NCBI RefSeq assembly: GCF_030272615.1
Contig: NC_081409.1
Span: 614,652,755-614,716,754, forward strand
Reading direction: 5' to 3'
From: Cryptomeria japonica
Taxonomy: Eukaryota; Streptophyta; Pinopsida; Cupressales; Cupressaceae
Length of the DNA: 64,000 nucleotides
In this document: positions 21,790-32,837 of the stretch, piece after piece
How the letters are laid out: every line of letters begins with the position of its first letter
Numbering within the stretch: the first letter of the stretch is position 1
Made by a program: the position numbers and the translations under genes
The notes under the pieces: model-generated
Told to the model about the DNA's origin: nothing
Databases searched by the model: none
Seen by the model: only the letters and a program-made list of their open reading frames with translations

Positions 21790-22260
21790 GGTAGGATGTC
21801 AATCCAGTGTTAGTTGTCCTTGAACAAACCTTTCATTATCCAACACATCACTACATTCACTTTGTACAGATTCCTCATCACTTTCTATAATGGTCTCAAA
21901 CATGTTAATGTCAGGCTCAGCTTCTTGTCTCATGGACTCTTCAAGGGCTTGAGCTACTGTACACTGATGAGGAGAATGTGGCCCATCATAAGCAATACAC
22001 CAAGGAGTGTTTTCTATATTATGGACATTTTTTCCTTTTAAGGGATCTGGGGTATCCTGACTTTGAGCAATTTTAGGCTTCTCATTTTGGGGTTTGCCAT
22101 CTTTCTAGTTCATATTATAGGGCATGTCATGCAGTCTAGGGGGTCTATCTTGCCAGTTATAATGAGGCTTATCACTTTTATTTACCTTGGCAGTCAGATC
22201 CTTCATAGCAATGACCAACTTTTCTATCTTGTCATCCTCCTTAGTAACTTTGTTAGGTTG
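21790..22260 (-). pseudogene. gag: G1 Gag C-terminus with degenerate zinc-knuckle-like motif
   Basis: Same frame as the neighbouring gag and protease segments, broken by TAG and TAA codons. WCIAYDGPHSPHQC resembles the Cys-His box of Tat-type Gag but lacks the canonical CCHC spacing. The remainder is charged and low complexity. Confidence 0.6.
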
Positions 22261-23766
22261 CTATTTTGTTTCTTGCCATAACCTACCATTTGTTTTCCTT
22301 CCTAACTTCCTAGACGCTTTTCTATTGCTTTCCACATTAATGGCAATTCTAAATGCATCCCTCAAGTTATGTGGATTTTTATCCCTTAAGATATAGGCCA
22401 TTTTAGAATCAAATGCATTATAATAAGTGTTCAAACACATGTTATCATCTAACCTCATCACCTGATATAATCTATGCATGGCCTTTTGAAATCTAGCATT
22501 GAAATCGGTGACCATTTCATTATCAAATTTTCTAATGTTATTAAATTCATTGAGCATGAAGCTCACATTTGTTTTGTCACCGTATTGTTCTTGAAAATAA
22601 TTCTTAAAATCCTCCCATGACCCAATGCTACTAACTAGAAGACCTCTATACCAATCTCTTGCATCATCAACCAGGGACTAAACAAACAATTTCATTATAA
22701 CATCTTCATCCACTATCTCATAATCATTTATTAGGTCACCAAAAGATTTCAAATGTTCCTCAGCACTAATTGCATTATTTCCAGCAAACTTATGGAGTTT
22801 GTCCCTTAACTCAGTAGGAACATGGTTGGGATATCTTGGGATCCCATCAAAGAACAATTGTCTATACTGTTCTAAATTGATAGCTCTCCTTTGAAAAGGG
22901 GGCACAACATTATTATTTCCCATGTTCATTCTGACTTTTGGAATTAGGGACTGAGATATTTGGCCATGCTAATTGTTCACAGGGATTTGACTCAGTGATG
23001 TTGTATTAGCAAGCATAGTAGGCTGAATCTTAACCCGGAGGAGGGAAATTTGCTGAGGATCAGGATTACTAAGATCTTTTGATGGAAAAATGATAGGGGG
23101 AGCTTTTATTTAACTAATTTTTCTTTCAACTTCCTGATTAGCTGCTTCCAACTCAGCTTTCTCTAGCTCCATTTGTAGATCCTCCTTTTCCTTCCTCATT
23201 CTTTCCATCTCTCTCTCATGTGTTGATAGCCTATGAGAAATCTCCTCTATATTTCTAGATCCAGTTCCATCATCCACCCATTTTTGCTTCCCTTTATCGA
23301 CATTATTCCTAGGAGGCTGTGGATCACTAAGCACTTCCCTATTTGGTTGGACTACTGACTTATATGTTGGCTTGGCTTTAGGGATTAAAATTTCTCTGAT
23401 GATAGGGCCTTCCTCATCACTCTTTTCCTTTTCCTTAGCCAACACTTCAAGATCAGCTATCTGTCTAAGAAGCCTATCTCTCTCCATTAATTTTGCTTTC
23501 ACTTCCTTTTGGGCTCTTAAGGAGATTAAAAGGTGAACCCTCCTATTTAAATCTTATATTTCTTATGACACTTTATCTTCATCAAGGAAATTCTCCTCAG
23601 AGTCAGATATATTGACTTGATCTATATCAATCAAGCTGATGTTTCCATCAATTGTCCTAGGAACAGAATGTCTGATTTCATTTGAACTAGTCCTATCTCT
23701 CGCAGACACACTAACATGAGATATATCTTGATTTAAAGCATGAGCATTATCTATATTTCCAAACAA
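22261..23766 (-). pseudogene. gag: G1 gag
   Basis: Structural protein of the particle. From the N-terminus: an acidic, serine-rich part (23766-23563), a long coiled-coil-like segment (23502-23110, with THEREMERMRKEKEDLQMEL), then the retrotransposon Gag core (22929-22261, with YRQLFFDGIPRYPNHVPTEL and EFNNIRKFDNEMVTDFNARF). All open parts lie in one frame, separated by in-frame stops near 23560, 23107, 22675 and 22258, so one ancestral frame is likely. The true start may lie further upstream in the leader. Confidence 0.8.
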
Positions 23767-24288
23767 TTCAAAATGGATACCTAATATATCATGTTCAGAT
23801 TCTCTGGAAGAAGAATTAGACTTTGCATAAATAGGTCAATCAAATATCTTACCGGTATTCTTATTCTTTTGCACCCAAGCAGCATTTGATGGTTCACGAA
23901 GCACTGATCTCTTCTGACCTCTTCATGACTGTTTAGGCAAACCTTCTTGCAAAGTTTCAAGAGGATGCTTCTTCATGAATGATCTGGTGTTTTTTCCTCC
24001 TTGCATTATGCTTGTCTCCCTTTTTTTATGTATTTCACAAGGACTGGTTCCAAGATAACAAAGTCACCACCCACAAGACTATGGGAATTATGAAAACAAG
24101 CTTTGAAAAAATGTCACAAATCTTCAAACCAAAATCATATATCAAAAGAAAATAGAGGGAACTTCCAAATAGAGACCTCCAAGCACCACTGCTATATTCA
24201 CTGACACACCAATCTAATCCACAAACACACAATCATTTTATTTATAAATTTAAGCACAAATCTGCGTCTGGATCCTCATTGTGACTCT
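23767..24288 (-). other. G1 leader between primer site and gag
   Basis: About 520 bp with no convincing coding content. A short open stretch at 24035-24232 shows no similarity to Gag and is probably chance. Confidence 0.5.
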
Positions 24289-24305
24289 CCCCAGCAGAGT
24301 CACCA
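24289..24305 (-). other. G1 primer binding site
   Basis: On the coding strand TGGTGACTCTGCTGGGG lies four bases after the 5' LTR end (AACAACA AAAG). It resembles the TGGCGACTC...GGGGA primer site of Tat/Ogre gypsy elements, thought to pair with tRNA-Arg. The tRNA identity is from memory of the family. Confidence 0.75.
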
Positions 24306-25247
24306 CTTTTGTTGTTCTCAAAATTTGATTCATTTTCAAAAACTTATAGTGATATGATAACTCTGTATGCAGAAGAGATATTAAAGAGAAGGAAACTTCC
24401 AAGACAACATATTACAAGGTTTGATTAACCTTCTACACTTCAAACTTATCTAAATTTTAGGCAAGTATACCTTTGTGAATTGAATTCACACTTTTAAAAG
24501 ATAAATCCACAGCAAACCAGTCTGAAAACCAGTGGATCTTATCACCTTAAAACTAACTGAAAGAAAGGAATGAAACTTGTACTCATGTTTAGTATTGACC
24601 TACAAGATATGTAATAGACAACCTTGATCTATACTTGTGCCTTATCCAAGGTCACAGAGTCATCTAAGTTCAAACAATACTCCCACAATCAAATATCTCC
24701 ACATATCCCATCAGTTTGGCTTCTATAGATCCCTATACATGCCTGACACACATAAGAATTTATTCATACCAAACTAAACTATGTTTATCAAAATTCAAAA
24801 TATCCCACAAAGAATTTACTGGTAGAAATGATTCTTGCATATTTAATTCCCCTCCTGAAGAGAAAAGCTAAGAAGCATATCTACTGAAAGTTGCCTTACA
24901 ACCCATATTCAAAAGGAATAACCCTAGATTACTCAGAATGAAACAGTAAACATTTGCAAACTTATTTGAAAAAAACACAAAATTTAAACTCAAAACCAAT
25001 GGTCTATGTATTAATATTTCTTCTGAAAGTATTAAAAAAACATTCAAATATTCTCCATCAAAAACTTGAAAAAAGCTCAAATAAATTTCTGCAACATTTT
25101 CTTACAATTCCTTGCGATCCTTTTTTTACTAGTCCTGGTATCCATTTATAATAATATGGATGCATACATAGCTTCAGACTTTCCAAGGAGATTTTGTTAC
25201 AATCATTACTTCTCAAGAAGAAGTTACAAAACCTTTTCCAAATGTGG

Positions 25248-28200
25248 TTACAAGTCTCTTTCAACTTCCGTGGCTTCTTCCCCTTGTTGTTTTGTTGCAA
25301 CATTTTCTAACTGCTCCACATCAAGCACTGCATATTTTCTTGTCCATTCCTGATACACCTCATTAGCAGGCCATTAGAAGTTAATTACTTTTGCCTTTGT
25401 CTTGACTAATCTTTTCCAAGAATTCCTCATTTTATTGACCTTTGAATTCAGGAAACCATAATGAGATTTGATTTTCTCAATCTCCTCAATTGTTTTGACA
25501 AATATGGAGGCATCCTCTGATTTAACAATTCCTTTTATTCTAAGTGACAATTTAGCTTCCAATTCCTTAAGCCATATTTGTTTGTCCTTTAATTGGGTTG
25601 GGCTAACAAAACCTCCTGGGAGTAACTCAAAAACTTGATCAGTGTACTCTTTCTTGTACAAGTTGATCTTTCTATCTGCATCACTCACTCCTTCTACCAA
25701 CTTTACTAAATCCTTTGTTATATCATAGGTGGATTTAATAATGGGGTCAGCCCCTGCCTCATCATAGGATACACAAATAAGTTCTATATCCTGCTCTCTA
25801 GGTCTCCATTTATCAAAAATAGGCATTAATATAGCCTTGTCCCCATTTAACTCATTCCACATTTCCAAGATCTTACTCATGTTATTGTACATTAGTGAGG
25901 ACCCTATAGTATTAGCAAAACTTAAAATTGTAGCCCTTACTCTCTCTTCATATTTCTTTGCATATAGGGCTTGATCCTGTTTTAAATTCTCCAACTCATG
26001 GGGAGTGATCTCAATCAACTAAGAACTAGAATGTGCTGGAGATGGTAAGAACTCAATAATGGGGCCGGTAGGTGGAGGTCTTGCAGGAGAAGAGGAGATC
26101 ATCAATGTTGAGGACTCACCTTGATGGTACTGTCCTGCGAACTGACTTTGTTGCTTGGCAATGATGCTATCTTTACCTCTTACCTCTTCCTTGGCATTGT
26201 AGTAAGCTTTTAAAACCATCTCCAACTTAACTTGGAGATCTACCTTTTCCTTAGCCTCTCTTTCTGCTACTGCAACACTAAACTTTGCAGTTTCTAGCAT
26301 AGTGCTAGTAGCTTCCACTACCCTAGTGCTCTGCACTCTTTTCATTATCATTCCTCCAAGGTAACTTGACCCTGGGGTGTCCTTATTCCTCTTATTTTCA
26401 TCTCTTTTAAGAGACCACATGACTAGTGCAGCATTATCTTTGTTGAAAGTGACCCCCTCCATAGGTCTGGTCTCCTTTCTTACCGCCTCTAAAACCAAGG
26501 CATCTGCTATGTCGCATTCAAGCAGAATGAGTACCCCAGCCTATGCTACCATGTCCCTTCCTTGCTTGGGAGTGATGGTATTAAACTCATTAACCATTTC
26601 TTGCTTCATCTCTTCCTCCACCATAGCTGGATCCTTGTGGCGCTGCTCACCTTTCCTCTTTTCATACCTAGCATTAAATTTATCAATGTTCTGCTTCCAC
26701 ACAAATTGCATGAAAGCTCCTGATGTGACAAAGTTATTATCAGCCAAGAAATCCTCACTAGCTTGCTTGATCTCAGGATCCCACTCCTGGCCTTTGAACT
26801 CATTAGTAGTAATGTTCATCTCAACAATAAGGGGCTCTTCTGGCATTCACTCCTCCACTTCATCATAGGTGTAGGCTATCTCTCCAAGACTACCTAACTA
26901 TAAAAGTTGCTCAGTTGCTACTTGTTCATCTCCTATATGAATAGGGGATTGAGATGGGGAATACAAAGGTTCATCAAATTGTACCTCCTTTCCCACTCTT
27001 TGTTTCTTTGGGCTATCTTGAATGTCAATGACATCCTATATCTTCCTCTTCCCTTTTGAGGTAGAAGGCTCCCTTGTTGTTGGCATCAACACACTGCAGT
27101 TGGACTTCTTATGCAAGATGTAATTACTAGGAGGGATTGCTCTGGCAGATGTAGACCTATTTAGAACTAATCTTGCTTTCTCCGGGTTGTTCTTAATTAA
27201 AACCTCCCTCTTTTCTTTCAATGTTTGCATCACATCCTCAAATCAAAGAATTAAGAACTTTATCTTCTCTTCAAAGGGGTGAAAGCTAGACAAAGGGTCA
27301 TAGCTAGTCTCAAATTGGTGCACAAAGTCTAAAGCCATTTTGTAGGCCACCCACTTTTCCTTCCTTAGCTCTTGCTCATCTAAATCAAACTCATTCTTAA
27401 TGAGGTCTTCAGGAAACTACAATTGAGAGATGGTACGGTTGAAGGAAATCTTCAGGGTCAGCACACCAAGATACTACAATTGAGAGATGGTACGGTTGAA
27501 GGAAATCTTCAAAATACTTCCAACCTCCTTTAATTATTACAAATTGAGGTGCTATGGTAACATTAGGGAAAACGGTCCCTTTACCTCTGCCTATTAACTC
27601 TTCCTCTTGCACACTACCAATTTTCCTAAGGATCTCTACAATTCCCACTTTAAGATGGACATGATAGGGTAACAAAAATGGAGTGCCTTTGAAGCCATAT
27701 ACTCTGAAAACTGTGGAGACAGGGTATAAGTTGACATCACCCCAATTGTGGATAATTTTAATATTCTCAGCAAACTCTTTCAGCCTAATTAATTCCAAAA
27801 GAACCTTAGGGACTCTTGGATTCTCTAACCAGATAAGAGTCCTAATCTTAGATGCAAAACATTTATCAAAATTTAAGAAGCTTGCATCTTCTTTGTCCCA
27901 TGACAGCACTGTACTCCATAATGGCACTGGCATCTGTTCTCCATATTTCTCTTTCACAATATCCATTCCACTTGCAAAATAGTCACCACCCTTGAACAAA
28001 AATAAATGCATGAGGAGGGAGTATCATCCAAAAGGCCTATCCACTTTCCCATTCTTTATTCCTATCAATCCTTCATGGATGGCATCTTTGATATAGGAAA
28101 CATAATCAAAAGTCACTACCAAAGAAGGGTTCAATATTTGAGCCATCATTAACATGTAATGAGTTGGCATATTTGCCTCAGCATCTTCTCCTAAAATTTT

Positions 28201-28836
28201 GCAGAGTGACCAGTATATTCCTTTGGCCCTAAGGGTAAACAAATTTAAAGAGAAAGGCTTCTCAGTGTTAGGTCCTACAACTGTTAATCCGCCTATCTTC
28301 ACAAAGAATTCTTTGAGAGGCCCATTTCTAAGGTGGTTCCTCTGCACACTGTAAATCTGAGCTAGTGATTTAAAATTAATAGGTTCTAAAAAATTGGTAA
28401 ATTCACTAAGCCCAAAAGCATTTCTGAACTCCTCACTATTTATTTCAATAACGGTTTTCCCACTTATATCCTTAACACTTCTTTTGATTGGGTCATAGTT
28501 GTGTGCAATCTGAGTTAGGAGATCCACATCCAACAATACTCCAGGGACCACCAACTTGCCTACATCCAGCTCCCAGATACTATTCATTGGGGCTGGGAAA
28601 TTTCTCATGCCAAATCCAACCTTAAATAATCCCAACCCAGACAACCCAATTTGAGGGTCTCTTAGCTAGTTGCCCTTATCATATAATCCTTCTCCTATTT
28701 TTAGGCGAGGAGCTCTTGGCACTAATTCCTTTACTTTTTCTGCCACATTAGTTGACATCAACTGTTCTAGGAAATCATCACAGATAGCCCTCTCCTAGTA
28801 ATTAACCTTTCCTGAGAATTCTCCCTTAGGTGCCAT
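25248..28836 (-). pseudogene. LTR-resident ORF, ~1,200 codons, unrecognised (G1 5' LTR copy)
   Basis: Second copy of the frame in 11083-14704, starting at the same ATG (28836) and ending at the equivalent TAA (25248-25250). It keeps glutamine where the other copy has a stop (SVQRNHLRNG), which shows that many stops arose after insertion. Damage of its own: TAG near 28780 in place of the fourteenth codon, a local rearrangement at 27412-27512 that shifts the frame, and TAA at 25371. TAG 28666 and TAG 26019 are shared with the other LTR and so predate insertion. Coding from 28644 to 27409 lies in one frame and from 27233 onward in another. Confidence 0.75.
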
Positions 28837-29189
28837 CTTAAAAAAAACTATGTGGGTAATTTAATTACTAGCCCCAACTGTTCTGCAACAAATCAAAACC
28901 CCAATTAAAACACCCTGTCAAGTAATTTCCAAGCAAGAGTACAAGAGAACCTATTTTTGGCTTGAAGAAATCCACTCTGCAACTGAAGAAATTTGCTCTA
29001 CAACTGAAGAAATTTGCTCTGCAACCGCTTCTCTGCAACAACTCTTCAAAATGATGCCTTCATTCAATTGATGCGAAATCATATATGGTAGTCAGAATCA
29101 TAACTGTGACATTGATACCGCATGCTTTGATCATCCCTTCAGAATTGAATTCATAGAAGAATTTGAAAATTTCACTCCAACGGGTCATA

Positions 29190-30800
29190 GCATGCCTGTA
29201 TTTTTTCCTTTTCACTCTTTCGCCATTTCGCAGAGCATAACATCCTCACAATTTTGCTTAACAAAATCGCGCCAGCCATCCGATCAGATGAGACTTGATC
29301 GATCTTTACACTATCTTAACCTCTTTGCCTTTGCATCTGGGCCCCACCTCTTTTCACCATTTCGCAAGCTTTATCCCCCAAGAATTTTCCTTTCGCAAAG
29401 CTATGCCAAGCGTTAGATGGAACTCTAACCGCCCGTCCTTTAACTCCTACTGGGACCATCAACTTTTTCACTAGCCATGCCTCATCTTGACGGCTAATGG
29501 TTTTTCACTATTTCATAGGGGTTAATCTGCTTCCAACTCTAGGCCACAAAACAACGAGAACCCTTGGATCAATCTTGAGATGAACGTCTTTTAAGTGAGA
29601 CCTTTATTACTTACCCCACTTATTCACCGGTTAACAAATGGCACGTGGCATTCAACCATTAGCCCTGGAAAACTCTTCGGGTTTAGTTTAGAGTCAACCA
29701 TGTGTCTAACTTCCCACATAGCCTTCGGTTATACCTTGGCGGGCCCTTAATCACCTTTTGAAACTATGTGTCAATCAACACATCACCATCAAGCTTTACA
29801 AGAAGTAACAACTATCATTCCATGTCATGCTGGGAAGAACCTCTCTTTCTCTTTCACCATTTTGGAGGCCTTAATCCTCAGTTGATTTGTAGCCGTGAGA
29901 CAATGAGAACCCTTGGATCAAAATAGAGTTGATCCTCTTTTACCTTATGCTTTATCTGTTCTTCAGGCCCACTTTCTCTTTCGCCATTTTGCAGACCTTA
30001 AAACCCCAGCATCTTACCTTCACAAATTCACGCGAACCGTTAGATCATATCAAACTTGCTTCATGCTTAACAACCTACTTGAATCCGGCAGACGTGGCTC
30101 GTCTGACTCAGCTTTATCCACCTAGTGTCTAGTCATTCCCGAACTAACATGTCAACTTCTTATTCTCTGACAGAGAACATCGGGATCCACCTCATCCTTG
30201 CCACCTGTATCTACCAGGTCACTTCTTATCCCGTAGCATGACTCATCTTCTTGGACCCACTCGTTTGTCCTTAAATCCAATTCGCTGACCACTTTGATTT
30301 TCGGCCACGTGTCATTATCTTACTTGCCATCTCAACTAGCTGGACTACTTGCTTGGAACGCCATGTCATTTCATTGTTTCACGAAAGCTCTCTTTCAAGC
30401 ATCTTTCTCCTATGAAACTGTGCTAGTTGTTAGATCTTTGAGAACCTACGCATCTAATATGCTTCTTATAAACCTCTTGTGCTCGGGCCCAAAAAACCTT
30501 TCGCTGTTTCATAGAGCATAACATGTGAGCATGTATCAGCCACGAAACAACATGAGCCATTGATTTCTTCTAAACTTGATCGCCTTTTAGCCATGGGAAA
30601 GTCTTCACCACTGGGTCCCGCCAAACCTTTTCACCATTTCCTGAAAGGTAACTTACTCACTCATTTTGGTTGCGAAACAACGCTAGCCATTAGGTCTAAA
30701 GCGAGATGGAGTCTCGTTAAACTAGATCCAATGCACACAGTCGGACATGCTTTTTCCTTTTGCTATTTTTCATAGCTTAACACACCCGCAACTTCACCTA
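29190..30800 (-). repeat. ~130-bp degenerate repeat array in G1 5' LTR U3
   Basis: Second copy of the array at 15060-16660, with the same CCATTTCGCA and GCGAAACAATG motifs in the same order and with several CG to TG or CA changes. The G-box CACGTG is at 30306-30311. If this LTR was the promoter, the array sits upstream of the frame where U3 control elements are expected. Confidence 0.7.
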
Positions 30801-31159
30801 ATGAAATAGAAAAAGTCATAGATTCATCTGGAAGTTGCGCAACACTTACTAGACCCGACAACATTAGAAGGAAAAAGGCATAAGGCATAAATGTTTTACA
30901 ATTATTTAATGACTGCCTAGGTAAATAACAAGGGGGGACACTTCACACGACCCCAAGACCCATTACTTAAGTGAATAAAGTAACGCAGGAATAGAAACCA
31001 GAGGGTTTTGATCAAACATTTGAGTGATTAAAACTAAAAACCCTTAACCCTTAAAGACCTAACATAGATTTGAAGTAGTTAATAGCATACCTGACTCAAA
31101 ATTTCAAAAACCTAGCCAATCATGGTGAAAGAAAACCCATTTCTTAAATAGTGATAACA

Positions 31160-31164
31160 TGGAC
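31160..31164. other. Target-site duplication of G1 (right copy)
   Basis: TGGAC, identical to 10140-10144. Confidence 0.93.
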
Positions 31165-32234
31165 CAGGATCATGCTCATAAATTGCTAACATAGATGCAT
31201 TGTGGGGTTTGTGGAGGACATTACATGGCCAAAACAATTGCAAATAAAATTTTAAGAGCTGGATTCTGGTGGCCAACAATTTTTAAAGATGCACATTAGC
31301 TGGTCAGAAAGTGTGATCCATGCCAAAGGTTTTCTGGAAAGGTCAAGTTTTCAAGAAATTTGCCTTTGAAGCCTATGAGTGTGCAAGACCCGTTTCAACA
31401 GTGGGGTATTGTTTTAATTGTGGAGATAGCATGTAAATCCAATGGGGGTCATTCCTAGATCTTGGTAGTCACATATTATTTCACTAAGTGGGTTGAGGCT
31501 ATACCAACCAGGAAGGCAACAAGTAAGGTAGTGTTTGATTTCATCACTAATAATATATTGACTAGATTTTGTTGCCTAGAGTGAATAGTCTTTGACAATG
31601 CTATGATTTTTAGGTCAGAAGAATATGAATATTTCTGCAATAAGTTTCAAATTTCATATTCATCACCTTACCACCCCCAAAGAAATGGACAAGCCAAATC
31701 AAGAAATAAGATCTTGATGAAAATCATCAAAAGAATCTTGGACAAGAACAAGAAGGCCTAGGATTCAAAGCTGAAATTGGTAGTTTGGGTAGACAAGGTA
31801 ACCATCAGGAAGGCAATACGATGTGCTCCTTTTGACTTGGTATATGGTATATGAGCTAGGCTTCCCCAGAATAATCTATTGTGGATGTATACATTTGTAA
31901 AAAAATATAATGATGATATAGATGATGATATGAAACTGAGGGTAGAATCTTTGATAGAGCTAGATGAAATCATGAGAGAAGCTAGTGCCAAAAATGCGAA
32001 ACTGCAATTGCAAGTAAAAAACTTGTATAATAAGAGAACAATTGCAAGAAGTTTTCAGACTGATGACTTGGTCTTGATGTGGAATGCAAGAATAGAGGAT
32101 AAAGGAAAAAATGAAAAATTTGATGCCATTCGGCTTGGTCCATATTTGATCCAAAGCAATTGGGGAGAAGATTCATATTTTCTCCATAAGAACTGCCTGG
32201 TCATGGACAGTTCTTGAATCCCTACTTTTCTTAA
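31165..32234 (+). pseudogene. pol: G2 pol fragment: integrase
   Basis: Direct continuation of 9409-10144. Zinc region: GVCGGHYMAKT and CDPCQRFSGK. Core: QQWGIVLIVEIACK (the expected GID Asp position reads GIV), VFDNAMIFRSEEYEYF with the second Asp, and YHPQRNGQAKSRN, where the catalytic Glu is Lys. C-terminal part: TRKATSKVV earlier, then FQTDDLVLMWNARIEDKGK and GPYLIQSNWGEDSYF. The ending GQFLNPYFS with TAA at 32232-32234 is in a shifted frame. Several TAG and TAA codons interrupt it. It matches G1 integrase along its whole length. Confidence 0.87.
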
Positions 32235-32328
32235 AGTAGTTCTTTTCCTTGAGCATTATATTAGGTTTTGTACATAGTAGGTTAGTTTCCTTTCTTGTAT
32301 GGGCTACCATGTCCAAGTAGTTCCCTTT
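32235..32328 (+). other. G2 3' untranslated region, first part
   Basis: Non-coding stretch between the pol stop and the C2 insertion. It ends with the CCTTT target duplication (32324-32328), whose partner is at 38558-38562. Confidence 0.7.
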
Positions 32329-32698
32329 TGTTGGAGTTGAGAAACACAACACCACAGGAGCCTAAAGATCTTCTGCAAGCTAAATAAACTATCACAAGGA
32401 GAAGAAATGAAAGCAATAACAATTTATAGAACAAAACACAGGAAAAATATGCTGAAAAGAGGAGAGCTCAATAGTCACCAAAAATGTGTAGTGTCATAAC
32501 GATACAAAGAAAAGAAAAATAACCTCTAATAGGTCAAGAAACCCTAAAAGGGAAAACCTAGGCTTGTACATAATAATTAATAAAAGAATTAATTATTGTG
32601 CACCTAATGTTAGCTTAAGTGAAAAAAGATAATAGGGAACTTAAAAAATTAAACAAATATTATTTAATTAATCAAGTAAATACCCAATTACTCTAACA
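32329..32698 (-). repeat. C2 3' LTR (370 bp)
   Basis: Direct repeat of 38188-38557. On the + strand it starts TGTTGGAGTTGAG and ends CTCTAACA. Confidence 0.93.
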
Positions 32699-32711
32699 CC
32701 CCCCCTTAAGC
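32699..32711 (-). other. C2 polypurine tract
   Basis: On the coding strand GCTTAAGGGGGGG directly precedes the 3' LTR, the expected primer for plus-strand synthesis. Confidence 0.85.
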
Positions 32712-32837
32712 TAGACTTAGGGAGAAGCTAAAGCCTAGAATAGCTACTAAAAGCAGGAAAGATGGGTCCTAGCAACAAGGCATGATCAGGTACCCAAATA
32801 CAATGAAATCTCTATGAAACGGAGAAGAGGAGAAAAC

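Larger units (their letters stand above)
10145..31159 (-). mobile_element. G1, 21-kb Ty3/gypsy element with giant LTRs carrying a large ORF
   Basis: Complete insertion on the - strand. 5' LTR 24310-31159, primer site 24289-24305, gag 22261-23766, protease 20878-21789, additional RNase H 20137-20829, RT and RNase H about 18481-19840, integrase 17178-18480, 3' LTR 10145-17031. Both LTRs read TGTTATCAC...GAACAACA on the coding strand. The 5-bp duplication TGGAC is perfect. The additional archaeal-type RNase H and the primer site place it near the Tat/Ogre group of non-chromodomain gypsy elements. LTRs of 6.85-6.89 kb, each with a ~1,200-codon frame, are exceptional. Confidence 0.93.
24310..31159 (-). 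repeat. G1 5' LTR (6.85 kb)
   Basis: 6,850-bp partner of 10145-17031, with TG...CA ends and TSD TGGAC directly outside at 31160-31164. It contains its own copy of the large frame (25248-28836), of the 22-bp repeats (~28966-29050) and of the U3 array (~29190-30800). The 24310-25247 stretch downstream of the frame is AT-rich with no gene seen. Confidence 0.95.
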
